DNA of 36,383 nt from Fidelibacterota bacterium (GTDB taxonomy: Bacteria > Fidelibacterota > Marinisomatia > SCGC-AAA003-L08 > TS1B11): NCBI GenBank assembly GCA_020346745.1, contig CP070787.1, positions 1 through 36,383 of the forward strand, read 5' to 3'. The first letter of the stretch is position 1. Each line of letters opens with the position of its first letter. Shown piece by piece: positions 8,760 through 18,391 of this stretch. Under the pieces are notes generated by a model. That model saw nothing but the letters and a program-made list of their open reading frames with translations. It did not search any database and was not told the origin of the DNA. Position numbers and translations under genes: made by a program.

Positions 8760-9635
8760 ATGGACCCGATCCGGAAAGAACAACTTCTCCCCGACGTAGT
8801 GCTCCTCCTGGCAGCCCTTGTCTGGGGCGCGACGTTCTCGTTGATCAAGGCTGCGCTTAACTACACCAGTCCCTTCATGTTTATGACCTTGCGCTTCGGC
8901 CTAGCGTTGGTGATCATGACCTCTGTCGTGGCACCCCAACTAAGGTCCATTACCCGTCGTGAATGGATGGGCGGCGTATTGACAGGGAGTTCGATATTCT
9001 TCGGGTTCACCTTTCAGACCTGGGGTTTGGTATACACAACCGCCAGCAAGTCGGCCTTCATCACCGGTTTGAACGTGGTACTGGTTCCATTTCTACTGTG
9101 GGGCTTGGGACACCAGCATATACGGACCAAACGGTGGATCGCGGCATTGCTGGCAACGCTGGGATTGTTTCTGCTGACAAATCCTCTCAGGGGTGCAGGC
9201 CTTAACCAAGGCGATCTGCTTACCCTGGCCTGTGCCGTAGCATTCGCCGGGCAGATTATCCTGCTGGGTATCTATGCCCCCGCGCTCAACACCCTACGGT
9301 ATTTCTGGGTCCAGCTCCTTACAGTAGTCTTCCTGGCTGCCTTGGCAACCTCAGTAGTTAATGGATGGAACCTAACCCCGGCTCCCGCCCTCTGGTGGGG
9401 GCTAGGAATTACCGGTGTTTTTGGAACAACCCTTGCTTTCCTCGGCATGACCTGGGCCCAACGACGCACGTCTCCAACCCGTACCGCTCTCATCATTGCC
9501 AGCGAGCCGGTTTTTGGTGCGCTCTTTGCGGTAGCCATCGCCGGCGAATATCTCAGCCCCAGCGCGTGGTTGGGGGGAGTACTTATCGTGGGAGTTATCG
9601 CCTGGTCCGAACTGGGTCAGCGAGCTAGGCTTTGA
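8760..9635 (+). CDS. EamA/DMT-family transporter
   Basis: About 291 residues and ten predicted membrane helices in two EamA repeats. Typical marks are ALVWGATFSLIKAAL near the N-terminus, TASKSAFITGLNVVLVPFLLWG in the first repeat, and RTSPTRTALIIASEPVFGALFA plus GGVLIVGVIAWSE in the second. The family exports or imports small metabolites across the inner membrane; this substrate is unknown. A GTG at 8757 directly precedes the chosen ATG, so either codon may start. The last 11 bases overlap the end of the convergent gene at 9625-10059. Confidence 0.88.
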   Translation: MDPIRKEQLLPDVVLLLAALVWGATFSLIKAALNYTSPFMFMTLRFGLALVIMTSVVAPQLRSITRREWMGGVLTGSSIFFGFTFQTWGLVYTTASKSAFITGLNVVLVPFLLWGLGHQHIRTKRWIAALLATLGLFLLTNPLRGAGLNQGDLLTLACAVAFAGQIILLGIYAPALNTLRYFWVQLLTVVFLAALATSVVNGWNLTPAPALWWGLGITGVFGTTLAFLGMTWAQRRTSPTRTALIIASEPVFGALFAVAIAGEYLSPSAWLGGVLIVGVIAWSELGQRARL

Positions 9636-10059
9636 GTTGGTTCACGAAATTCTCCAGGAAAGCGGTCAGCGCATCCATGGTGGAACCCGTATCTACCAGC
9701 CCAGCCGTTTCCTCGAAAATGGATGCTTTCTCGTGATCCCATGGTCCGGCTTGCGGAGCCAAGTGAAACACAGCCAGGGGCAGACCAGTAATCTCAACTG
9801 TTTCCCGCAGTAGATAACCTGTTTGAACCCAGATCCCGGGAATCAGGATGATGCCCTCGACTTTATTTCGTTGTCTCTGGACAATTTTGCTGGCATTGCT
9901 CTCCGATTGATCCTGGTAGATTTTAAGCTCCACATTCAGCTCGCCCGCCTTCCGGCGTAAAGCCCGATTGATCTTATCCAGAGTCAGTCGGTCGCCGGTG
10001 TTCCGGGAGACCAGTCCCAGCAGATTAAGATTTGGACCATATAGGATCAGAATTTGCAT
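9625..10059 (-). CDS. AroQ-like (type II dehydroquinase fold) protein with altered active site
   Basis: 144 residues, the normal size of type II 3-dehydroquinate dehydratase. The N-terminus ILYGPNLNLLG keeps the signature including the active-site Asn10, and FHLA keeps the His at 99. Other key positions differ. The flexible loop that normally reads RxPxxYG is SRNTGD, so the catalytic Tyr appears replaced by Thr21. The NPGAYTHTS strand reads IPGIWVQTG, so the Asn and His become Ile73 and Gln79. I therefore doubt it makes dehydroshikimate; it may be a pseudoenzyme or have another substrate. It runs in the same direction as the Nudix gene 39 bases upstream and could share its transcript. Confidence 0.8.
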   Translation of the reverse strand: MQILILYGPNLNLLGLVSRNTGDRLTLDKINRALRRKAGELNVELKIYQDQSESNASKIVQRQRNKVEGIILIPGIWVQTGYLLRETVEITGLPLAVFHLAPQAGPWDHEKASIFEETAGLVDTGSTMDALTAFLENFVNQLKA

Positions 10060-10098
10060 CCAACGAGTCTACCTATCAGGAGACAATTTATTCCAAGT

Positions 10099-10632
10099 CT
10101 ACCGAGGAATGTTACCCTCCGATGTGATCCCGAGTGTTGCCGCCGCTTCCTTATACATGCGAATAATCTCCCGGTGACAGCGGAAAGCGATGCGGGGCAG
10201 CTGTTTCAGCGGGAAGAAATGCACCTCCTGCGCGTCGTCGCCCGGAGCGAGCTGTCCAGAAAAATTCTCAGTTGTAAAACCGAGGACCAGCAGATCGCCT
10301 TGCGGACCACCGGGATAGGGACATATTCCCAGAAAGGCGAGCTCTTTGGTCAGTAGTCCGGTTTCTTCCTCCAGCTCTCTCCGGGCGGCATCCACTGCGC
10401 TCTCGCGCATTTCTATAAAGCCGCCCGGGAGACACCATTGACCCTTGGCCGGAGAGACCGCTCGCCGCACCAACAACAGCTCGCCATCGCGGATAGCAAC
10501 TACGGTTGCCGCCGGCTTGGGATTTTCATAGTGAACCACGCCACATTCAGGACAAACACGACGTTTACGTCCATCCCACAAGCGGGTTTGATTACGGGCT
10601 CCACAATAGGAACAGTATTTCAAATGACTCAC
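10099..10632 (-). CDS. Nudix hydrolase with N-terminal zinc ribbon
   Basis: 177 residues. Cysteines 7, 10, 27 and 30 (CSYC and CPEC) form a zinc ribbon as in NudC-like enzymes. The Nudix box lies at 71-93 with the full GX5EX7REUXEEXGU pattern (REL.EE.G around 85-92), so it should bind divalent metal and hydrolyse a nucleoside diphosphate linked to another group. The preceding KGQWCLPGGF is also typical. The protein is shorter than NudC (NADH pyrophosphatase) and may act on ADP-ribose or related compounds; the exact substrate cannot be assigned. It is transcribed away from the S9 peptidase across a 216-base gap. Confidence 0.9.
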   Translation of the reverse strand: MSHLKYCSYCGARNQTRLWDGRKRRVCPECGVVHYENPKPAATVVAIRDGELLLVRRAVSPAKGQWCLPGGFIEMRESAVDAARRELEEETGLLTKELAFLGICPYPGGPQGDLLVLGFTTENFSGQLAPGDDAQEVHFFPLKQLPRIAFRCHREIIRMYKEAAATLGITSEGNIPR

Positions 10633-10695
10633 ATTTCAAATTAGAATTGATTGCTGCGCTTTCAAACTTGCTTTTTCGATAGTCACCACCCTAAA

Positions 10696-10834
10696 ATGAT
10701 TCGCTGTAACTACAGTGTAAAATCCGTCGGTTTCATCGGTGGTTCCAACCTTGCGGCGGACACCCTGCGTAACGGTTCAAGGAGTTGATCGAAGATCCGT
10801 ATAGTATCACAATTCCATTCCCTGCCAACCGATA
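10696..10834 (+). pseudogene. Possible remnant of a proC-like N-terminus
   Basis: In the gap before the S9 peptidase, a 30-codon frame (10696-10788) reads SVGFIGGSNLAADTLRNG, resembling the Rossmann-fold start of pyrroline-5-carboxylate reductase (usual form: IGFIGGGNMAEALIRGL). After its TGA, the frame starting at 10785 continues with LIEDPYSITIPFPANR, which fits the segment expected next in that family, and then stops. A shift of frame between two matching pieces suggests a decayed copy rather than a small gene. The match is short and judged by eye only. Confidence 0.3.
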
Positions 10835-10848
10835 AGGAGCATTTATCC

Positions 10849-12936
10849 ATGAGAAGGATAGAACTGAATCTTTACTCACGCGCTGGTCTGCTGTTCATCA
10901 GCATGTTCGTTGTAGCTCTTGCCCCGATCCGCATCCTGCCGGCGGATGTTTTCAGTACCGAGGATGTCTTCAGGCTCAAGTACGCCACCTCGGCTGAAAT
11001 CAGCCCGGATGGTAAGTGGATTGCCTATACAGTGTCCGTGCAGCGTAAAGTAACCGATCCTCCGGGTGAACGGTACAGCGAACTGCACGTAGTCTCGACC
11101 GAGACGGGCGAGAGCCGGCCATTTGTCACAGGCATGGTCGAAGTGGAATCACCGCGTTGGAGCCCCGAAGGTGATCAGATCGCCTTCCTTTCCAGCCGAG
11201 GCAAAAAGGCTGAGAGGCAGGTCTGGGTAATCCCGGCAGATGGTGGCGAAGCGTCGCAGATCACCCATTCGCCGACGGAGGTTAAGACATACCGCTGGCA
11301 TCCTTTAGGCGACCATATTGCCTATACAGCCACCACACCAGCGAGTGAACGCGAGAAGACCTTGAAGGTAAAAGGATTCGGTTTCATCTTTTATGAGGAA
11401 AACCTCAGACACCGTAACCTCTACTTGCTTGATGCGAACAGATCCTCCGACAGAGCGAACGCAGCACAGCTAACTGAAGGCATCACTATCTGGGACTTCG
11501 AGTTCAGTCCCGATGGCAAGTGGATCGCCGCCAGTGCATCCCAGGAAAACCTGGTTGACCATCGCTACGCCTTCAATAAGATCCATCTCCTGAACCTCAA
11601 GTCCAAAAGGCTGACTGAATTTTCGGAGAATGACGGCAAACTGGGGAACTTCGCTTTCAGCCCGGACAGCAGGACGATGGTCTATACGGCTTCCCTTAAC
11701 CAGCAAGACCACGCTGTAAGCCAGGTCTATTTCAAACCTGTCAACAGAGGGGTAGTTAAAAATCTGACACCTCCCGACTTCCAGGGTCACCTAGTATGGG
11801 CCGGGTGGCGCGACAACGGCACGGTGATCTATCGGGCAGCTGAAGGTACCTGGTATACGTTGAATACAGTATCGATAACCGGTGGTGACCGGCAGGTTAT
11901 TCTCCACTCCGAGAGCGAGAAGGTGGTCTTCGACTCCCCCACCTACACGGCCGACTTCAAGCACTTCGCCTTTACAGGCACGTGGGCAGACATTCCTGAG
12001 GACGTATACTATTGGTCCCCCGGCTCGTCACTCAAGCGACTCACGGTTCTGAATCCCTGGCTGGCGGACCGAAATTTGGGCAAGCAGGAAGTGATCAGCT
12101 ACAAGGCCAGGGACGGCTGGCCTGTGGAAGGGCTGCTCTACTACCCGGTCGGTTATAGGTCGAATAGGAAGTATCCATTGATTGTCAAGGTCCACGGAGG
12201 ACCGGAATCACATTATTCATATGGCTGGCACACTGATTATTTCATCCCACCCCAAGTACTGGCAGGCAAGGGATATGTCGTTCTATTGCCCAATTATCGC
12301 GCCAGTACCGGCTATGGTCTCAAGCACACTGAAGCACACTTCGCCGATCCAGCTGGCGTGGAATTTGACGATGTAGCCGACGGTATTCAGCATCTGATCG
12401 ATATCGGTCTGGTAGATGGAGACCGGGTTGGCCTGGGAGGCGGATCCTATGGTGGATTCGCCGCCGCATGGTTCTCCTCCTATTACACCCAGTTGGTCAA
12501 GGCCACGGTAATGTTCGTTGGGATCAGCAACCTGATCAGCAAGGTAGGCACCACGGACATCCCCTACGAAATGCTCTTTGTTCATTACGGCCAGAAGCTT
12601 GAGGACCGGTGGCAGCTAAGTCTGGAGCGCAGTCCCATATATCATGCCCATAAAAGCAGGACAGCAACGCTCATCATCGGCGGTGCAGACGATCCGCGCG
12701 TCCATCCTTCCCAGAGCCTGGAATTCTATCGGCGCCTGAAAATGAACAATCACCCCGCCGTACGGCTGGTCCAGTATCCAGGCGAAGAGCACGGTAACCG
12801 CGAGCTTCAAGGACGGATCGACGTTCTGCATCGCTCTCTGCAATGGTATGACTGGTATGTCAAGGATGAGAGACCCCTTGACGGTGATATGCCTCCACTA
12901 GACATAAGCGACACCTACGGCCTGGATCTTAACTGA
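10849..12936 (+). CDS. Secreted S9 family serine peptidase (prolyl oligopeptidase type)
   Basis: 695 residues. An N-terminal signal peptide (hydrophobic core LLFISMFVVALAPI) indicates export. Residues about 45-400 form a TolB/DPP-like propeller with repeated SPDGKWIA, SPEGDQIAF and SPDSRTMVY blades. The C-terminal alpha/beta-hydrolase has the nucleophile in GLGGGSYGGF (Ser533), the acid in GGADDPRV (Asp614 or 615) and the histidine in GEEHGN (His648), so the triad is complete. It should cleave peptides, probably dipeptides or acylated peptides from their N-termini, in the periplasm. AAGGAG sits about 9 bases before the ATG. Preference for proline or other residues cannot be read from the sequence. 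Confidence 0.92.
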   Translation: MRRIELNLYSRAGLLFISMFVVALAPIRILPADVFSTEDVFRLKYATSAEISPDGKWIAYTVSVQRKVTDPPGERYSELHVVSTETGESRPFVTGMVEVESPRWSPEGDQIAFLSSRGKKAERQVWVIPADGGEASQITHSPTEVKTYRWHPLGDHIAYTATTPASEREKTLKVKGFGFIFYEENLRHRNLYLLDANRSSDRANAAQLTEGITIWDFEFSPDGKWIAASASQENLVDHRYAFNKIHLLNLKSKRLTEFSENDGKLGNFAFSPDSRTMVYTASLNQQDHAVSQVYFKPVNRGVVKNLTPPDFQGHLVWAGWRDNGTVIYRAAEGTWYTLNTVSITGGDRQVILHSESEKVVFDSPTYTADFKHFAFTGTWADIPEDVYYWSPGSSLKRLTVLNPWLADRNLGKQEVISYKARDGWPVEGLLYYPVGYRSNRKYPLIVKVHGGPESHYSYGWHTDYFIPPQVLAGKGYVVLLPNYRASTGYGLKHTEAHFADPAGVEFDDVADGIQHLIDIGLVDGDRVGLGGGSYGGFAAAWFSSYYTQLVKATVMFVGISNLISKVGTTDIPYEMLFVHYGQKLEDRWQLSLERSPIYHAHKSRTATLIIGGADDPRVHPSQSLEFYRRLKMNNHPAVRLVQYPGEEHGNRELQGRIDVLHRSLQWYDWYVKDERPLDGDMPPLDISDTYGLDLN

Positions 12937-12943
12937 GCACTTG

Positions 12944-12972
12944 TTGACATCCGACTGAAGTCATCCTAAACT
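12944..12972 (+). promoter_or_regulatory. Candidate sigma70-type promoter for the PfkB gene
   Basis: A perfect TTGACA (12944-12949) is followed by a 17-base spacer and TAAACT (12967-12972, 4 of 6 matches to TATAAT). The expected transcription start, near 12979, falls about 2 bases before the ATG at 12981. No Shine-Dalgarno site precedes this ATG, so the mRNA may be leaderless. Confidence 0.5.
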
Positions 12973-12980
12973 GGCCCGTC

Positions 12981-13877
12981 ATGAAAGCTAAGTCCATCCT
13001 GGCCGTTGGCTCAATTGCGCTTGATGAGATCGAAACCCCTCAGGATGAACGCCAGGAGATCTTGGGCGGTTCGGCTATGTATTTCAGCGTTGCCGCTTCC
13101 CTGTTTGCCCCTGTCAGTCTGGTGGGAATTGTGGGATCAGATTACCCTGAAGAGGGGTGGCAGCTATTCCAGGAGCATAACATCGATGTTCACGATGTTC
13201 AGCGGGTTCCGGGGGAAACCTTCCGTTGGGGCGGGCGCTACTCCCAAGACTTTTCGACCAGAGAGACCCTATATACCCATTTAGGGGTATTTGAAAATTT
13301 CCAGCCCATTCTCAGCAAGAAGAATCGCGCGGCAGAGATTATATACCTGGGCAATATTCAGCCCAGCCTGCAACTGACCATCTGTGCCAACTTTTCCGGT
13401 GCACACCACATTATCAGCGACACTATGAACCTCTGGATTGAGCACAACCGGGAAGAGCTGCAGGTTGTGTTGCAGAAGACCCACACTTTTTTGATCAACG
13501 ACGAGGAGGCAGCCCAGTTAACCGGACTGCACGACCTGGAGGCTGCCGCCAGATGGCTTCTGGAGGCAGGGCCTTCGGCGGTGGTAATCAAAAAAGGCAG
13601 CGCGGGCGCCTTGCTGGTGACAGCAGATACTCAACGCCATATTCCGATATACCCCCATGCCCAGCAGGTAGATCCCACCGGTGCCGGTGACAGTTTCGCG
13701 GGCGGATTAATCGGGCACATAGCCAACCGCGGAGGCACTGACCTGGAAGCCGCTGTGATCAACGGGGCGGCCACCGCATCGTATGCAGTGGAGGGGTTCG
13801 GTCTCGAAGGATTGCTGAAAGCTACACCTGCAGGTGTGCTAAGCCGGGGAGACGCGATTCGCAACCTGATGGACTAA
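12981..13877 (+). CDS. PfkB/ribokinase-family sugar kinase
   Basis: 298 residues, the usual length of the family. The N-terminus (VGSIALDEIE and GGSAMYFSVAASLF) matches the substrate-binding start of PfkB kinases. VIKKGSAGALL and DPTGAGDSFAGG (231-242), the latter with the catalytic base Asp237 and anion hole, are the ATP-side signatures. It should phosphorylate a sugar or nucleoside hydroxyl in the cytoplasm; which one is not clear. It lies downstream of the S9 peptidase but appears to have its own promoter in the 44-base gap. Confidence 0.9.
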   Translation: MKAKSILAVGSIALDEIETPQDERQEILGGSAMYFSVAASLFAPVSLVGIVGSDYPEEGWQLFQEHNIDVHDVQRVPGETFRWGGRYSQDFSTRETLYTHLGVFENFQPILSKKNRAAEIIYLGNIQPSLQLTICANFSGAHHIISDTMNLWIEHNREELQVVLQKTHTFLINDEEAAQLTGLHDLEAAARWLLEAGPSAVVIKKGSAGALLVTADTQRHIPIYPHAQQVDPTGAGDSFAGGLIGHIANRGGTDLEAAVINGAATASYAVEGFGLEGLLKATPAGVLSRGDAIRNLMD

Positions 13878-13908
13878 TCCTTTAATCTCTAAACCAGCTG
13901 GCAGTAAA

Positions 13909-13939
13909 TTGACAATCAGGCAATCCCTACAATCAAGAT
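13909..13939 (+). promoter_or_regulatory. Possible promoter before the TPR lipoprotein gene
   Basis: A perfect TTGACA lies at 13909-13914, but the best -10-like element (CAAGAT at 13934-13939, 19-base spacer) matches only 3 of 6 positions. It is 20 bases before the GTG start. It is listed because the -35 box is exact; the call is weak. Confidence 0.25.
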
Positions 13940-13959
13940 ATGACACAACAGGTACAACC

Positions 13960-15054
13960 GTGAAAAAGCAATTTCTGATCGTTCTCCTGGCAGGTATCAC
14001 ATTCATTATCACCCAGGGCTGCGAGAGCCAAGAATTTGTCTCCGCGAAGATGTATGTCCAGCAGGATGAACTGGACAAGGCGGAGGAGTTCTTTCTTAAA
14101 GCCATGGAATTAGAGAGCGACAAGAACAACGCGGAGATTCCCTACCTCCTGGCGAAGGAGATATATGCCAAGCAGCGTCGGTATGAAGAGATGAACAGCA
14201 TGCTAGACGAAGCTCTGAAGAGAAATCCCGCACAGAAGGTGGGCAAATATACTATTGAGGAGTTGGCCCAGAACCTCAGGCAAGTGGAATGGTCTGTTGA
14301 ATACAAGCGGGGTGCCGACCTGTACAACGCGGTGCTTCAAGTTCTGGGTGAGGAGCCACCCACTGACGAACAGCGGGCGCAGATCGAGCAGGCCAAAAAC
14401 CACTTCGAGACAGCGATCCTCATCTGGCCCGAAGAGGGCTCGACATTCACAAACCTGGTATTCTGCTACCGGCAGCTGGGTGACTTAGAGGGAGAGCGAG
14501 CCGCCATAGATAAAGCGCTTGTCAAGGATCCAGATAACGGAACCATATTACTTCTGGCGGGCGAGCGTGCCTGGAGCGACGATCAGCAGGATCAGGCAAT
14601 AGAGTATTACAAGAAGGCCCACGAGCTGCTCCCCGAAAACGTTGACCTGATGCAACGCCTGACTGCCGCCTACCTTGATGCCGGGAATCCCCAGGCCGCT
14701 CTCGAGACCCTGGAGAAAGCTCAACGAAGCGCACCCAGGGAGCCAGACGTGTACTTTAACATCGGCGCAGTCTATGCCAGTATTGGCAATGATGCTCTCG
14801 AAAAAGGCCAGGATCTCTATCGGGAAGCCGTAAGCACCGAAACCGTACCTGTTGATAAGTTGGAAGAAGCCGTAGAATTGTTCAAGCAAGCCCAGAAGGC
14901 TTATTCTGAATCGCTCTATTTCATGGACAACACGCTGGCTCTTAATCCTGACGATACGGCGGCAACCGGCGCTATCAGGGAGCTTCAGAGCACCAAGAAG
15001 ATCCTCGATACCCTCCAGCGGTCTGCCGAGGAAATCCTTCGACAGAACAGATAG
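13960..15054 (+). CDS. TPR-repeat lipoprotein
   Basis: 364 residues from a GTG start at 13960. This start is chosen because the KK plus hydrophobic stretch and Cys21 (ITQGC) then form a lipoprotein signal; the in-frame TTG at 13909 lies on a promoter-like box. The mature protein is made of tetratricopeptide repeats, with visible units around KMYVQQDELDKAEEFFLKA, AIDKALVKDPDNGTILLLAG, DQAIEYYKKAHELLPENVD and AALETLEKAQRSAPREPDV. It is rich in charge and probably helical throughout. It likely works as a periplasmic protein-protein adaptor; no partner is indicated. The next gene begins 7 bases downstream, so the two probably form a unit. Confidence 0.82.
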   Translation: MKKQFLIVLLAGITFIITQGCESQEFVSAKMYVQQDELDKAEEFFLKAMELESDKNNAEIPYLLAKEIYAKQRRYEEMNSMLDEALKRNPAQKVGKYTIEELAQNLRQVEWSVEYKRGADLYNAVLQVLGEEPPTDEQRAQIEQAKNHFETAILIWPEEGSTFTNLVFCYRQLGDLEGERAAIDKALVKDPDNGTILLLAGERAWSDDQQDQAIEYYKKAHELLPENVDLMQRLTAAYLDAGNPQAALETLEKAQRSAPREPDVYFNIGAVYASIGNDALEKGQDLYREAVSTETVPVDKLEEAVELFKQAQKAYSESLYFMDNTLALNPDDTAATGAIRELQSTKKILDTLQRSAEEILRQNR

Positions 15055-15061
15055 GATTCAC

Positions 15062-15661
15062 ATGCCCCGCATGATGAGCCACAGATACGTCTACGCTCTC
15101 CTGTTGGGGTTTATTTTCTCAGTTACTTTCGTTTTCGCAGTGCACTATGGCAAGGGACCTAAGCCTGCCAGTACGAACGCACCCGGTGAAACCAGCTGCC
15201 AAGCTGGGCGCTGCCATAGCCAGTACGAGCTCAATGGTGGAGACGGAGCGTTGACTGTCGAAGGAGTTCCCGGCGCCTATGCTCCCGGGCAGAAATATGA
15301 GCTCACCATCACTATCGCACAAAAGGGCCAGAAACGGTGGGGTTTCCAAATCACCGCCCTGGACACCAACAACCTGCCCGCAGGAGGCTTTTACCTGCTC
15401 GAAAAGGAGCTGACCCAGCAGGTACAATTATCTTCGTCCGAAGGATCACCGCGCCGGTATGTGCAACACACTCTGGAAGGATCTTACCTGGGCAAGAAGA
15501 ACGGCCCGGTCAGCTGGAAGCTGGAATGGGAAGCTCCGGATAAGCCCATGGGTACTGTCTTGTTCTACACGGCTGGCAACGCCGCCAATTTCGACAAGAA
15601 GCCTTGGGGAGACTTTATCTATACCCATATCGATACATCCAGAGAAGCCCAGCCGAAGTAG
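15062..15661 (+). CDS. Secreted choice-of-anchor V / Reeler-like protein with CX4CH motif
   Basis: 199 residues. A hydrophobic N-terminal segment (LLLGFIFSVTFVFA) acts as signal peptide or anchor. Next comes NAPGETSCQAGRCHSQY, where Cys46, Cys51 and His52 form a CX4CH motif. Residues about 65-190 look like a Reeler-type beta domain (YAPGQKYELTITIAQ, WGFQITALD, VLFYTAGNAAN, GDFIYTHI). Related choice-of-anchor V proteins usually carry CXXCH here; CX4CH is known as a haem site in some tetrahaem cytochromes c3. Haem binding is possible but not shown. AGGA lies 8 bases upstream of the chosen ATG. There is no cytochrome biogenesis gene nearby. Confidence 0.75.
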   Translation: MPRMMSHRYVYALLLGFIFSVTFVFAVHYGKGPKPASTNAPGETSCQAGRCHSQYELNGGDGALTVEGVPGAYAPGQKYELTITIAQKGQKRWGFQITALDTNNLPAGGFYLLEKELTQQVQLSSSEGSPRRYVQHTLEGSYLGKKNGPVSWKLEWEAPDKPMGTVLFYTAGNAANFDKKPWGDFIYTHIDTSREAQPK

Positions 15662-15832
15662 TACCCCCTTGCAGGCTTCTCAATCGGAATCATCCGTCTA
15701 ATCCCCAAAGGTACATCTTAATAACCCATGTGGAGAATGAGGACTACTATTCTCGAGCAAGAAGAACCCGGCGAAATAGTCAGCTCCAGATCGGGTCAAC
15801 CGAATGACCACAATCCCTAACTTTTATGTTAA

Positions 15833-17172
<1,340 letters not shown>

Positions 17173-17173
<1 letters not shown>

Positions 17174-17544
17174 TGGCCGCCAGAACAGCCTACAGCAGGC
17201 GGTCACGCCGCAAGCAACCGAACTATTCCCTGCGTGTGAAACGCTGGATCGGGATGGTAGTGGTTATAGTGATTCTCATGTTCATCGTCTTTAACCGTCA
17301 CGGGATGCTGCATCTTTATCGACTGCGAGCCGAACAGGAGCATCTGGAAGCGGAGATTGCGATTCTCCAGGAACGTGCCGCCGAGTTACGGCGAGAAGTG
17401 GCCAGTCTGCAGAGTGACATGTCCTATATCGAGCGCCTGGCGAGAGAAAAGTACCGCATGGTAAAACGGGGCGAGAAAGTATTCCGGGTAATACAGAGCA
17501 GCCCAGAACCTGGGCGTGATGAAGGGGAGCCAGCACCACGGTAG
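17173..17544 (+). CDS. ftsB: FtsB/DivIC-like septum formation protein
   Basis: 123 residues with the classic layout: a basic cytoplasmic N-terminus, one membrane helix (about 26-41), a coiled coil (about 50-82, RLRAEQEHLEAEIAILQE and following) and a short C-terminal domain containing YIERLAREKYRMVKRGEKVF. Such proteins bind FtsL and FtsQ in the divisome and help trigger septal wall synthesis. The symbol follows the family and the position directly after eno; DivIC is an equally fair name. The start overlaps the enolase stop by one base and its end overlaps the next gene by 26 bases. Confidence 0.87.
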
Positions 17545-18391
17545 CATTCCTTTTCCCTCCGTAGGGAACAGGAGGACCAGCCTCCATCCCGGGGCTACAC
17601 CTCACAGCCACAATCTAATCCCAGTACTCATATGGCTTCTGGCCAGCTCACTGAGTGGAGCTTTTGAGGGTGCCGACCTATTCCGGACCGCCCTCGCCGG
17701 GACAGATGGTATCCACCCAGCCGCAATGAACAACCCGGCTCTTCTGCCTGAGCAGCCTCTCTATGGAAGTTTTGGCAGAGGACAACCACTAGGCCGCTCA
17801 TGGGCAGCCTTTAACACCTTTTCTCTAGGCGGGCGATTAGGAACCTGGCGCGGCTCTGCCGGTGTCTGGACCTCAGGCGATGAACTGTATCGTGAATTAA
17901 GTCTGACCACAGCCTTGGCTAAAAGGCTGGGGAGCCGCCTTGACGCCGGATTATGCCTGGCCTATCATCGAGTTACCATCAAGGACTTCGATCCGATAAA
18001 AGCAGATTTTCTCATCGGAGCCGCCCTCAACGCTCCCCTCTCCGATGATATCAGTGTCGGTGTCTGGTACGGCAACCAACCATGGGGACGCAAGAGAGCT
18101 TTTCAAAGCCTGACCAGGCAACTGTTCCAGCTATCAGTGAATGCACACATAGGGGAGAATACCAGCTGGACTATTGCCGCGGAAAAAACACCACCATTCA
18201 CCTTAAGACAACTGGTGGAAATCCGACACCTCACCAAGCGAGGGATACAGCTACAACTGGGCTATCGCACCGGTCCTGGTATGCCCTACCTGGGCGTACA
18301 GCTGCCCTTACTACGGCTCTTACTATCCGTGAGAGTAAACATTCACCCAATCTTCGGATTATCAACTGCATTCGGCCTTGCATTTCAATAG
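17519..18391 (+). CDS. Predicted outer-membrane barrel protein (PorV/FadL-like)
   Basis: 290 residues from ATG 17519 (a GTG at 17516 is directly upstream). A hydrophobic segment (LIPVLIWLLASSLSG, about 34-48) looks like a signal sequence, after an unusually long polar leader that overlaps the ftsB end. The mature part begins with GADLFRTALAGTDGIHPAAMNNPALL, like the plug start of PorV/FadL-type barrels, and then alternates short amphipathic strands rich in G, S, W and Y. The protein ends in FQ after GLAFQ, consistent with a terminal barrel strand. No specific function can be assigned. It overlaps the next gene by 14 bases, suggesting that the two barrels are made together. Confidence 0.6.
   Translation: MKGSQHHGSIPFPSVGNRRTSLHPGATPHSHNLIPVLIWLLASSLSGAFEGADLFRTALAGTDGIHPAAMNNPALLPEQPLYGSFGRGQPLGRSWAAFNTFSLGGRLGTWRGSAGVWTSGDELYRELSLTTALAKRLGSRLDAGLCLAYHRVTIKDFDPIKADFLIGAALNAPLSDDISVGVWYGNQPWGRKRAFQSLTRQLFQLSVNAHIGENTSWTIAAEKTPPFTLRQLVEIRHLTKRGIQLQLGYRTGPGMPYLGVQLPLLRLLLSVRVNIHPIFGLSTAFGLAFQ

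Noticed and set aside
15794-15809. GGTCA/TGACC hairpin before enolase as a terminator
   Set aside because: The stem is five bases with no T-run; it may be chance.
15728-15820. 30-codon frame between the Reeler-like gene and enolase
   Set aside because: Too short, no Shine-Dalgarno site and no recognised similarity.
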